The notes under the pieces were generated by a model that worked only from the letters and a program-made list of their open reading frames with translations, was not told the origin of the DNA and ran no database searches. A program made the position numbers and the translations under genes. A DNA stretch of 54,863 nucleotides from Euryarchaeota archaeon UBA23 (GTDB taxonomy: Archaea; Thermoplasmatota; Poseidoniia; Poseidoniales; Thalassarchaeaceae): contig DAIJ01000022.1 in assembly GCA_002498725.1 (NCBI GenBank), positions 3,582 through 58,444 of the forward strand, written 5' to 3'. Shown here one piece after another: positions 17,243 through 25,550 of the stretch. Positions within the stretch are counted from its first letter, which is position 1; each line of letters starts with the position of its first letter.

Positions 17243-18229
17243 TCATGCCTCAGCTTCTTTAGCAGCCTTTGCTGCCTTCTTAGCCAACTTGTCTTTTACT
17301 TTCTGAGCTCGCTTTGCGAGTTCCATATCTACACGTTCCTGATGAACTGCTGGAAGAAGACGAGTACGGTCTGCATCAAACCATAGGTCCTCTCGAGAAT
17401 AACCCGACATACCATCATATTCGTTAGTCATGAAGAATGACTCGAAAGGACAAGCCTCCGCACATAATCCACAAAACATACATCGACCAATATCTATTCG
17501 ACCGCTTACGATATCAGTTTCTGCATGCTTAAGATCATTGGTTGCAATATCTTGAATTCCAGAGCCGTCCATCCAACGAACTGTTGCTGTATCTCCACTT
17601 ACATCTATTACTTCTGCAAAATCGTACTGTTGAGGTACCGCAGAATGCTCATTCACAAGATCAAAATTTTCTATCTCTGTAAAATCTTCCCTTGCTTTTG
17701 CTGCTAACCCACCAGGTTCTATCTCTGAACCATAACCATGCCACTCATCGCCCTCATCAGTGGTATCAAGAACATTCACTCGAACTTCAGAGGTCATGTG
17801 AAGGCAATCATTAGGACAAGCTCTTACACAGGCCTTGCAGGCAGTACAGGTTTCCCAAACAATTCCAATTCGTCCATTATAATTACCTGGAACAAAAAGC
17901 CATGGTTCCATGTCCTCAAGACGTTCATAAGGAAACATAACAGTGACCGGTCTCTCAAGGAAAGGCAGAAGATCTGTAGACTCTCTATCAGCTGAATAGG
18001 TATGACCATCCGAAAGATGGCTGTCTCCAATTCTATTTTGATTGAACTCATCAATCATGTTCAGTTGCTGACCATGATAATCGTTCTTCAGGAAACGCAG
18101 TTTTCCAAGAAACGGAACTGTTCTCAAAGCCGTCTTCATTGTCATCCACATTGGCTTAATTATCAAGTTACGGAAATTTGGAGAAGCATGTGGATGTCCA
18201 GTATTGTATTCAGCTACTCTTTCATTCAT
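17243..18229 (-). CDS. nuoI: complex I subunit I with a large insertion between the two iron-sulfur motifs
   Basis: This 328-residue protein is about twice the usual length. Two 4Fe-4S motifs are intact: C128-x2-C131-x2-C134-x3-C138P and C250-x2-C253-x2-C256-x3-C260P. They are 112 residues apart instead of about 30, so roughly 80 residues (about 148-240) are inserted. The insertion is acidic, and its second half (VIDVSGDTATVRWMDG) looks like a small beta-barrel. There is also an N-terminal extension with family residues starting near residue 95, and a Lys/Ala-rich C-terminus (305-328). NuoI carries electrons to the quinone site in NuoB/D. ATG 18229 is chosen because GGTGA precedes it; TTG 18250 is the alternative. 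Confidence 0.9.
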   Translation of the reverse strand: MNERVAEYNTGHPHASPNFRNLIIKPMWMTMKTALRTVPFLGKLRFLKNDYHGQQLNMIDEFNQNRIGDSHLSDGHTYSADRESTDLLPFLERPVTVMFPYERLEDMEPWLFVPGNYNGRIGIVWETCTACKACVRACPNDCLHMTSEVRVNVLDTTDEGDEWHGYGSEIEPGGLAAKAREDFTEIENFDLVNEHSAVPQQYDFAEVIDVSGDTATVRWMDGSGIQDIATNDLKHAETDIVSGRIDIGRCMFCGLCAEACPFESFFMTNEYDGMSGYSREDLWFDADRTRLLPAVHQERVDMELAKRAQKVKDKLAKKAAKAAKEAEA

Positions 18230-18246
18230 TCTTTTCACCAACCTAT

Positions 18247-19779
18247 TCAATCTCTATGAGTACCCGGACTGGCCTTATTTAGAGTCTGGGTGTGATACAT
18301 TCTTCGATTTAGTTCAAGTGCTTCTTTATCTTCATCGATTGCTAGAATTATGAAAGCAATGATGAATGTTCCGAATAAAACTGGAACAGCCCAAATAGGC
18401 CAACTTTCAGTAGAGCTACTCCAAACATCTAGACGTAACCAAATTGCTACTGCAAGATTAATGATTGATGCTGGCAACAACCAACGCCAGCCAAATTCAA
18501 GTATCTGATCTGTACGTATTCTATGAAGTGATGCACGAACCCAAACGAAGAATGCAAACATAAGATATGCCTTTAGAAGAAGAACAACAAGTCCTGGAGT
18601 TGCTTTAGCTAGCAATTCAAATCCCCCTCCTACTATTGGTAGAGAAATCAAAGTACCCTCAAATGGAAGTTGCCACCCTCCCAAGAAGAATAAAGAAAAT
18701 AGTATACAAGCAGCATAAGCACGCATCATTTCTACTGCGAACATCAGACCCCATCTCATTCCTCCATACTCAGTCCACCATCCCTCAACTAATTCTGCTT
18801 CAGCCTCAGGCATATCGAATGGGATTCTTTCAACCTCTGCGATCATAGTTATTAGGAATAAAGCAGCACCTAAAGGTAGTATGAAAATGTTCCAAGTATT
18901 GCTTACCTCTATTTGGAAATCTACTATCTCTAATATGTTGAAAGAACCACTTACTACTGCGATTGCAAGTACACTGACTAAAAGTGGAATTTCATAAGCA
19001 GTTAATTGGGCTGCTGATCTCATACCACCAATTAGAGTATACTTGTTGTTTGAGGCCCATCCTGCAAAGAAAACACCTAATGGCGCTACACCAAATACGG
19101 CCATCATAAAGACAAGTGAAAGTTCTGGATTTGCAGCCCATATGTGTGGCCCGAATGGAATGAAGGCATAAACCATAATCGTGGTTGCTATAATTATCAC
19201 AGGTGCTACTTCATAGACTAAACGATCGGCTTTAGTTGGGACCATGTGCTCCTTAGTTGCAAACTTTAGGAAATCTGCAAGGGCTTGAAAGAAACCTGGG
19301 AATATGATTAAACCATGGTAACCACGATTATGTACTCTATCAACTGCAACGTGTTTTGACTTATTACCAAATGTAGAATTTAGTATTCCATTTATCCATC
19401 CAATAGGAGCACCGATACCAAATGGAAGTTGATTCCACCAACTTCCTGCAGTTGTATGGCCCTCTCCAATCCAAAGACTCCTGAGACTAGTGGTTGCACC
19501 TAATCTATCCATTAAACGAGCAATGAACTTACGTTCTATGTATGGCACTACCATTAATGTCAACATCATAGTTGCAAAGACTATAGTACACATTATCGTT
19601 GTAAAGAAAAAGGTTTCAAGAGGTGATTGGATACTTGCAAACTCATTTTGAATATTAACAATCCCTAATGGACCAAGGTTGACCTCATTTGATGGAAGAA
19701 TGTCGTGGGTTTGATCCATAGACCAACTTACAATAGAATCGACCCAGCCGCGAATATCTAACCAATCGCTACTAGCCAT
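18247..19779 (-). CDS. nuoH: complex I subunit H with an enlarged first cytosolic loop
   Basis: This 510-residue protein is longer than the usual 320-420. Family segments are present: IERKFIARLMDRLG (81-94), GFFQALADFLKFATKE (162-177), YEIPLLVS and IPFDMPEAEAELVEGWWTEYGGM. Between DRLG and the amphipathic helix that follows, where most NuoH proteins have about five residues, there are about 58 (95-152). There is also an N-terminal extension of about 45 residues. NuoH forms the quinone tunnel with NuoB and NuoD. ATG 19779 follows GGTGAT merged with the nuoD stop. Confidence 0.92.
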   Translation of the reverse strand: MASSDWLDIRGWVDSIVSWSMDQTHDILPSNEVNLGPLGIVNIQNEFASIQSPLETFFFTTIMCTIVFATMMLTLMVVPYIERKFIARLMDRLGATTSLRSLWIGEGHTTAGSWWNQLPFGIGAPIGWINGILNSTFGNKSKHVAVDRVHNRGYHGLIIFPGFFQALADFLKFATKEHMVPTKADRLVYEVAPVIIIATTIMVYAFIPFGPHIWAANPELSLVFMMAVFGVAPLGVFFAGWASNNKYTLIGGMRSAAQLTAYEIPLLVSVLAIAVVSGSFNILEIVDFQIEVSNTWNIFILPLGAALFLITMIAEVERIPFDMPEAEAELVEGWWTEYGGMRWGLMFAVEMMRAYAACILFSLFFLGGWQLPFEGTLISLPIVGGGFELLAKATPGLVVLLLKAYLMFAFFVWVRASLHRIRTDQILEFGWRWLLPASIINLAVAIWLRLDVWSSSTESWPIWAVPVLFGTFIIAFIILAIDEDKEALELNRRMYHTQTLNKASPGTHRD

Positions 19780-19786
19780 TTTAGAA

Positions 19787-20923
19787 TCACCTGTCTGTTT
19801 CTCCAATGCATGGATCGAATGAACCCATGATAGCGGGTATATCAGCAACCTTGTATCCAATCATACATTTTGCAGCATATGGAATAGTAATGAACATAGG
19901 AGAGCGAATTGATACTCGATATGGCATTTTTCCTCGGCCCTCGCCTCCTCCAACAAGGTAGAACATAGATTCCCCTCTACTATCCTCAAAGTGATGGCTG
20001 CCGGTTGTTCCTTCTTTGGCTCTTGAAGGTGCCTTTGATAGGATTTTTGGATCTCCTGGCTCATGATAAGTTTCAGAACCACCTGGCATCTTCTCAAGAG
20101 ACTCAAGGACCATTAGTGCGCTCATTCGCATTTCCTCTACTCTTACACGATAACGATCATAACAATCTGCACCCTTTATTGACGATCTTTCTACAGATGG
20201 TTGCCAGTCAAGTTCACTATAAACAGAATAGGGGTGAGCCCATCGTACATCATAGTCTACACCTGCTGCGCGGACATTGGGTCCAGTAACTCCATGATTT
20301 ATCATTTCCTCAGGCTTCGCATATCCAACTCCCTGACTACGAACTAAGAATACAGTACTCTCATCAAATAGGGCTTCGTATTCTTGAATTCGATCAAGAA
20401 ACAGTTTGACCTTAGCGCTCGCCCTGTGTGCGAATCCATGCGGTAAATCACGCTTCACTCCACCTATACGAGGGAAGTTGTAATGCATTCTTGATCCGCC
20501 AAGCTCCTGAAGAAGATCCATCATCATCTCTCTCTCTCGAAGGCACCAAACCATAATTGAAAGGTTACCAATATCCGGGCCATACGCACCTAACCACATA
20601 AGATGACTTGCTATACGTTGTAATTCTACTGCGATTAGACGAATATATTCTGCTCTTTCTGGAACTTCAACTTCAAGTAAATCCTCTACAGCATAAATGT
20701 AAGAATGAGACCATGTGTTCGCACTAGCGTAACAAAGTCTGTCACAATAAGTAGTTATTTGAGTGAAATCTCTAGATTCACAAATCTTTTCTACACCTCT
20801 GTGTATAAATCCTAAATCAGGTTCTGTATCAACTACAGTTTCGCCATCTACTTTGACTTTGAGAGTCCAAAGTCCATGAGTCATTGGATGTTGAGGTCCC
20901 ATCGAAATCCACATTTCTGCCAT
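19787..20923 (-). CDS. nuoD: complex I subunit D (49-kDa subunit)
   Basis: This 378-residue protein starts MAEMWISMGPQHPMTHG, with the quinone-site His of the GPQHPxTHG motif at residue 12. The tyrosine-containing YCDRLCYASANTWS segment corresponds to the second quinone ligand region. C-terminal family residues (KMPYRVSIRSPMF, DIPAIMGSFDPCIGETDR) are complete. It is fully collinear with NuoD/Fpo-D. The ATG has the SD GGTGATCTAA directly upstream, after the nuoC stop. Confidence 0.95.
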   Translation of the reverse strand: MAEMWISMGPQHPMTHGLWTLKVKVDGETVVDTEPDLGFIHRGVEKICESRDFTQITTYCDRLCYASANTWSHSYIYAVEDLLEVEVPERAEYIRLIAVELQRIASHLMWLGAYGPDIGNLSIMVWCLREREMMMDLLQELGGSRMHYNFPRIGGVKRDLPHGFAHRASAKVKLFLDRIQEYEALFDESTVFLVRSQGVGYAKPEEMINHGVTGPNVRAAGVDYDVRWAHPYSVYSELDWQPSVERSSIKGADCYDRYRVRVEEMRMSALMVLESLEKMPGGSETYHEPGDPKILSKAPSRAKEGTTGSHHFEDSRGESMFYLVGGGEGRGKMPYRVSIRSPMFITIPYAAKCMIGYKVADIPAIMGSFDPCIGETDR

Positions 20924-20934
20924 TTAGATCACCT

Positions 20935-21612
20935 TCACTTAACCTTACCAGAATCAGCTGGTTTCCTTAAGAATCCTTGAGCGTCATCGTACATCTCTTC
21001 AAATCCATGATAACGAAGTTTGTGTTGCTTTTGTAATGGATGGAAACCAACCGGTGTTTCATGAGGATTTAGAACTCGTCGCATTCCAGTGTGACCATCA
21101 AATTCGATGCCTACCAAATCCCAAGTTTCTTTTTCATTCCAATCTGCCCCAACCCATATATCTTGGACCGAACTTACAATAGGCTCACGAGTGTCTGGGA
21201 GAGCAATACTAATCTGTATTTCAAGCGGAACTAGATCTCCAGTAATAGACTTTGTATCTGTTATATTCGGTTGCACGACACCATTCTCAATAGCAGGATC
21301 AGTTACTCCCGTTCGCATGAGATGGTATACAACTTCCCATGTTTTGTCGCTAGATTCTGGCCAATGAATACCAGTAATCATTGAGCAATAATCAATATTA
21401 TGATTTGATGAAAGAGATTCTGCAAGTTTACGCCAAGAGGCTGGGGTACAAGTTGCATTTACAGTATGACGTTCCTGAGTCCCACTAGATCTTGTGTCAA
21501 CTTCTGCATTTACACCATCGATCTCAGACATTGCATCGGCTAATGATTTAGCAGAATTATGCTGCGCTTCTGGTAAAACCTTCTTTCCCAATTTAATGCC
21601 CTCCTTACTCAT
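20935..21612 (-). CDS. nuoC: complex I subunit C (30-kDa subunit)
   Basis: This protein of about 225 residues has the conserved C-terminal signature region in which the usual ERE-xx-D-x-F/L-GI-x-F-x-GH block reads WNEKETWDLVGIEFDGH, followed by GMRRVLNPHETPVGFHPLQK. The N-terminal half is divergent. ATG 21612 overlaps the nuoB stop; a TTG two codons earlier is possible. nuoC is separate from nuoD, unlike the fused nuoCD of enterobacteria. Confidence 0.9.
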   Translation of the reverse strand: MSKEGIKLGKKVLPEAQHNSAKSLADAMSEIDGVNAEVDTRSSGTQERHTVNATCTPASWRKLAESLSSNHNIDYCSMITGIHWPESSDKTWEVVYHLMRTGVTDPAIENGVVQPNITDTKSITGDLVPLEIQISIALPDTREPIVSSVQDIWVGADWNEKETWDLVGIEFDGHTGMRRVLNPHETPVGFHPLQKQHKLRYHGFEEMYDDAQGFLRKPADSGKVK

Positions 21613-22201
21613 CCCCAATTATTAGTGGTGCTTCACTCATAGGACGTACTTCGCTAGGAATTGAACCTATACGAATGATCTTCTCACGTAGTTTACCAAA
21701 TCCATCTATGAGTGCCTCTGGTCTAGGGGGGCACCCGGGGATATAGACATCCACTGGTATTATTGTGTCAACGCCCTCAAGTACATTATAAGATTGGAAA
21801 TATGGCCCCCCTGATATAGCACATTCTCCCATTGCTATACACCACTTTGGTTCTGGCATCTGCTCCCAAAGACGGACTATTGGATCTGCAAATTTCTTTG
21901 AAATAGGACCATTGACGAGGAGGACATCACATTGGCGAGGACTAGATCTGAAAAATACTCCAAATCTCTCCGCATCAAATCTACTAGCTCCTGCTGCGGC
22001 CATTTCTAATGCACAACACTTGATTCCCAAATGGAGAGGGAATAGTGACTTACGCTGACCCCAATTAAATAAACGGCCACCAAGAACGCCTATGACGTCT
22101 TTAAGACGACTGGCACGTAATGCCTCATCAGTGACGTCACCCACAGTATCCACTAATATACGGCTATTGAATACTGAAAAATTCTGGATATCATCGCTCA
22201 A
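21605..22201 (-). CDS. nuoB: complex I subunit B (PSST, cluster N2)
   Basis: This 198-residue protein has the N2 cluster cysteines: the tandem pair in GIKCCALEM, Cys in AMGECAISGG and Cys in IPGCPPRPE. The arginines around the cluster (RFGVFFRSSPRQCD) are also conserved. It passes electrons to quinone at the NuoB/NuoD interface. The TTG at 22201 is supported as the start by a perfect GAGGTGAT SD. Confidence 0.95.
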   Translation of the reverse strand: MSDDIQNFSVFNSRILVDTVGDVTDEALRASRLKDVIGVLGGRLFNWGQRKSLFPLHLGIKCCALEMAAAGASRFDAERFGVFFRSSPRQCDVLLVNGPISKKFADPIVRLWEQMPEPKWCIAMGECAISGGPYFQSYNVLEGVDTIIPVDVYIPGCPPRPEALIDGFGKLREKIIRIGSIPSEVRPMSEAPLIIGDE

Positions 22202-22204
22202 TAA

Positions 22205-22212
22205 ATCACCTC
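22205..22212 (-). promoter_or_regulatory. Shine-Dalgarno site of nuoB
   Basis: The minus strand reads GAGGTGAT, the exact complement of the archaeal 16S rRNA 3' end, three bases before a TTG start. It shares bases with the nuoA stop codon. It decides the nuoB start and shows the genome's preferred SD. Confidence 0.7.
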
Positions 22213-22666
22213 AGATGTAGATTCTTCCTCTCTTGCGAAATACATGCCAGACACCTAAACTCATCAAAACAATGAACATTGTAAGTGTAACCATAGTTGA
22301 CCAAACATCTATATCATGACCTGCTTCTTCTATTGCAATGACTCCTCCAAATGCTAGAAACATAAATGCTATATCAAAAACTAAGAATATTATGGCATAC
22401 CAATAATACTGAAAATGAAAGTTAATGTGCGCATCACCGACGGGATCTGCACCACACTCGTAAGTACTCTCTCTACGTATGTATAGGCTCTGATCTGTTT
22501 CGTATCCAGGGAGAAGTATGGAACGTAATTTGGAGTTATTATTTGCACTCGGCGTAGGTCTAAGGAAGCGAGAAGCAATGAAACTCATTACCGGAAAACC
22601 AATTCCGACTAGAGTCATCACAGCCAACGCTAGATAGGCTTCTGGAACGGTCGACACCTTTGACAC
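22211..22666 (-). CDS. nuoA: complex I subunit A
   Basis: This protein of about 151 residues has three membrane helices and the ND3 signature YECGADPVGDAHINFHFQYY in the loop after helix 1, which contains the mobile-loop Cys. The start is uncertain. GTG 22666 (or 22657) puts the first helix close to the start. GTG 22696 would translate a GC-rich palindrome into a basic leader (HRRSLRDR) on the outside end of helix 1, which is against the positive-inside rule. It is the first gene of the nuo operon. Confidence 0.88.
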   Translation of the reverse strand: MSKVSTVPEAYLALAVMTLVGIGFPVMSFIASRFLRPTPSANNNSKLRSILLPGYETDQSLYIRRESTYECGADPVGDAHINFHFQYYWYAIIFLVFDIAFMFLAFGGVIAIEEAGHDIDVWSTMVTLTMFIVLMSLGVWHVFRKRGRIYI

Positions 22667-22670
22667 CTGA

Positions 22671-22687
22671 CGGTCCCGTAGGGACCG
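22671..22687. promoter_or_regulatory. palindrome at the head of the nuo operon
   Basis: A perfect 7-bp inverted repeat, CGGTCCC-GTA-GGGACCG, lies just before the preferred nuoA start. In the mRNA sense the triloop is UAC. A TATA-like tract (tatttatt on the minus strand, about 22702-22709) lies upstream. It may be an operator or a 5'-leader hairpin; the absence of a T-tract argues against a terminator. Confidence 0.45.
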
Positions 22688-22774
22688 ACGATGCACCCAG
22701 AATAAATACGGTCATAAGTTTGTGTATTGAAAGCCTTGACAGAGGAGATAACAAGTATCTGATTCTTTGTCATT

Positions 22775-22782
22775 AAAAAAAA
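22775..22782 (-). terminator. poly-T transcription terminator
   Basis: Eight consecutive T on the minus strand, six bases after the stop of the 898-residue surface protein gene. Archaeal RNA polymerase terminates at such T-tracts without a hairpin. It separates the surface-protein block from the nuo operon. Confidence 0.6.
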
Positions 22783-22788
22783 TAGATT

Positions 22789-25485
22789 TTATTCGTTATT
22801 TGAGTTATCTGGAACTCCTTCTAATGCTGCCATAATCTTCTTATTTTCATGGCGTGAACGGAAGAAAAGTACAATGACAAGGATAGCACCAATTGCAGTC
22901 AATCCATAAACTAATATTTTCTCATTAGTTTCACTTAGAAGATTCAATCCAGGACTTACTTCAGCAGTCACCTGAAGATCAAGAGGTTGGGCTGCCACTG
23001 GCATACCCTTAGGTTGAACTGTTACTGTGAATCGATAAGTATCATCTTGTATCATGTCTGCAGGTGGTGTAACTCTAACAATTACTGTATTCGTCTCATC
23101 AGGAGAAAGATCAAATTCATCTGGGATTACATTAACCGTCCAACCTCTTAGAGAATCACTTGTAATTATCTGTACTTCCTCGACAACATTACCATGATTA
23201 GTAATGTAAAGTGTAAATTCTACGCTCTTACGATCATCAGTTATAGCTGAATCAGTACCTTCTAATGTGAATCTTAAATCATGAATTGTACGTACTTCAA
23301 AATTTAGATCCACAGAAGTTGTTTCTGCAGCATTCTTTTCAGATGCAGCATGAATCTTAATCGTACCAGTTGTGCCACTAGGAACACCCTCTAGGACCTC
23401 AAGTTGAACTGTAATGAGAACTCTCTCTCCTGTAGGTATCTGAATATTTTCTGAAGTGATGACACCATTTACTAAGACTTTGCGAAGAACTGATGATTCC
23501 ATGCCGTTAATCGTTATCACTGCTTTATCGCCCCCTGGGAAATTACCTGTGTTATCGATGTAGAAATTGACATCAATAAGACCACCTGGTGGGAGTACAA
23601 CATCAATTTCTCCTGAAATAGAACCTGGTATCTCTGGTGAAATTGCCATTCCATAGTCATAATTTGATACAATTACAGAAATCTCATTTTCTACTTTCTC
23701 TCCACTTCCATAGATAACTACACGTGACAATATCTGAACAGAGTCGGCATCTTCCTCACCCTCTACCGTTACATCAAGGAATACTTCTCTTGATTCTCCT
23801 GGATCGAGAACAATTTGTGTAATCGAATTACCATTAGAGTCAGAATAAGAAGCATCCCACATAGGAGGGTTACATCCCGTCTGATCACTTGGGTCACAAA
23901 CTTGCAATTTGAAAGTATCACGTATATTACCAGTATTTTTCACCACCATGGGGAATTGTACAATTTGTTCAGAGCGCCCTGTTTGCTGTATCGAGGGCAT
24001 ATCTACTGTTAAGTCATGGCGTGCTGCAACCGATACAGTCAAGTCCTTACTAGCAAGTACTGTTGTAGATCCACTAACGGTTACGCCAAATCTTACTGTG
24101 TTATCTCCTGCTAATGCGTTAGCTGGAACGTTTACTGTTGCGGAAAGAGAATCTTCATTATTCGAGTTATGCTTACTGTTAATTGTAACTGAAGATGTTG
24201 AGAATGAAACTTGCCATCCTTCTGGTATGTCAAGAGTTGTCATAGAAAAAGTATCTAATCCATTTCCTTGATTCTCGATAGTTATCGTTACAGAACCTGA
24301 TCCACCCGGTTCTACATTAGAAAGTCGAGAAGTGCTAAGGATCATTCTAGCATCGTGTACCTGTCCTATGGTAACTGTGAGTGTTTTCTCACAACCAACT
24401 CCTTGATCAGATCTAGCTTGGATTTTAATTTCAATTTGTGAACCGGCCTCTACTGAATCATCAGGAGTTGTGGTGAAAGAAAATGTATGAGAATCATCGG
24501 AAGTCCCGGGTTTAGACAATAGTGTTGATCGTGGACTATCAAACTGCACCCATCCAGAAATATCGTTACCTGGTGAAGATGCCTGAATAGAGGCAGTCCA
24601 TTCAGTATTTCCAATATTTTCTATAGAAATACTATTCGTAACTGATTCTTCTGGATCCAAATTATGCGAAGAGATTGACAATTCAGCATCACATTCTTTG
24701 ACTTCTGGAACATCAAGTCGCATAGTCAAATTATCTGACGCCCTATCCGCCTGATTTGGATCATTAGATACTGTAGCTAAGAGTAAGAAACAGTGAGAAC
24801 CGGCTTCTGTTGAGCTCCCATCCGGTATATCTACTGTGACTTCAACTGTCTCTGTGTCGCCTGATTCTAATTGAACTAGGGTAGGGTCTACTTCTGCTGT
24901 CAAATCATCAGATTCGCAATCATCTTCTGAAGTCATTTCTAACTGGACATTGGCCTGTTGTTCTCCAGTATTTTCAACTTCTACATCCCAAACAACGCTA
25001 TCGCCCCCTTCAAACTCAACATTTTGCTCGTCTGTGGTAAGTTTTACTGAATATATCCCACCACCATCTCCTGCTGTAGTTGTAACAGTAACATCTGCAT
25101 TTTGAGGTGCCCCTGGAGCCCCTCCTGAAACTTGAGCAGATGCTTGAACTGTAGTTTCGCATTCGCCATTAGCTTGATCATTGACGGTTACCGTTAGAGT
25201 GACTGTTTCTGAACTCCCGGCTTCAACAGTACCGGAGACTTGCTCTATCGAAGAGCTAAATCCATTACAATTAGATGCATCCTGTTGAGTACTAAGAGAG
25301 ACAATCATATCATCGTCACCATCATTGTGCACAGTAATATCATATTCTGCTGGATTATCTGCATCTGCCTCCTGTGCATTTGGACTAGCAGTTAGGCGAG
25401 GATCAACACCCGCAGAAACTAGTGGAAAAAGCATTGTCAAAAAGAGCAATATGACAATGATTCTGCCCGAGACGCCCCTATTCAT
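22789..25485 (-). CDS. secreted, membrane-anchored NEW3/CARDB-type repeat protein
   Basis: This 898-residue protein has a signal peptide (1-26, cut near VSAGVD), a series of about six or seven beta-sandwich repeats of roughly 110 residues, one C-terminal membrane helix (about 850-872) and a short cytosolic tail. The repeats contain recurrent phrases such as ENTGNxxxTF, NxGNGLDTF and NHGNVVEEV with downstream GESREVFLDVTV-like strands. This is the pattern of NEW3/CARDB-like domains in archaeal surface proteins. No catalytic motif is seen. It is probably a structural, adhesive or scaffold protein of the cell envelope. ATG 25485; a GC-rich palindrome lies about 40 bases upstream. Confidence 0.7.
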   Translation of the reverse strand: MNRGVSGRIIVILLFLTMLFPLVSAGVDPRLTASPNAQEADADNPAEYDITVHNDGDDDMIVSLSTQQDASNCNGFSSSIEQVSGTVEAGSSETVTLTVTVNDQANGECETTVQASAQVSGGAPGAPQNADVTVTTTAGDGGGIYSVKLTTDEQNVEFEGGDSVVWDVEVENTGEQQANVQLEMTSEDDCESDDLTAEVDPTLVQLESGDTETVEVTVDIPDGSSTEAGSHCFLLLATVSNDPNQADRASDNLTMRLDVPEVKECDAELSISSHNLDPEESVTNSISIENIGNTEWTASIQASSPGNDISGWVQFDSPRSTLLSKPGTSDDSHTFSFTTTPDDSVEAGSQIEIKIQARSDQGVGCEKTLTVTIGQVHDARMILSTSRLSNVEPGGSGSVTITIENQGNGLDTFSMTTLDIPEGWQVSFSTSSVTINSKHNSNNEDSLSATVNVPANALAGDNTVRFGVTVSGSTTVLASKDLTVSVAARHDLTVDMPSIQQTGRSEQIVQFPMVVKNTGNIRDTFKLQVCDPSDQTGCNPPMWDASYSDSNGNSITQIVLDPGESREVFLDVTVEGEEDADSVQILSRVVIYGSGEKVENEISVIVSNYDYGMAISPEIPGSISGEIDVVLPPGGLIDVNFYIDNTGNFPGGDKAVITINGMESSVLRKVLVNGVITSENIQIPTGERVLITVQLEVLEGVPSGTTGTIKIHAASEKNAAETTSVDLNFEVRTIHDLRFTLEGTDSAITDDRKSVEFTLYITNHGNVVEEVQIITSDSLRGWTVNVIPDEFDLSPDETNTVIVRVTPPADMIQDDTYRFTVTVQPKGMPVAAQPLDLQVTAEVSPGLNLLSETNEKILVYGLTAIGAILVIVLFFRSRHENKKIMAALEGVPDNSNNE

Positions 25486-25526
25486 CGATACACCGACTTA
25501 GGTCCCCCTCTAAGGGCTTCGGCTTC

Positions 25527-25546
25527 CGCGACCCCATAGGGTCGCG
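25527..25546. promoter_or_regulatory. palindrome between the subtilase stop and the next surface-protein gene
   Basis: A perfect 8-bp inverted repeat, CGCGACCC and GGGTCGCG, with a 4-nt centre (TATG in the minus sense). A TATA-like sequence (CTAAAATA) that includes the subtilase stop codon lies directly upstream of it in the minus direction. It is probably an operator or leader hairpin of the 898-residue protein gene; no T-tract follows. Confidence 0.45.
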
Positions 25547-25550
25547 TATT

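Noticed and set aside
22671..22687. The palindrome before nuoA as an intrinsic terminator
   Set aside because: There is no T-tract after it in either direction, and a poly-T terminator of the upstream gene already lies at 22775-22782.
23909..24271. 120-codon plus-strand frame inside the 898-residue protein gene
   Set aside because: It is an antisense shadow of repeat-coding sequence, with no SD and no recognisable protein features.
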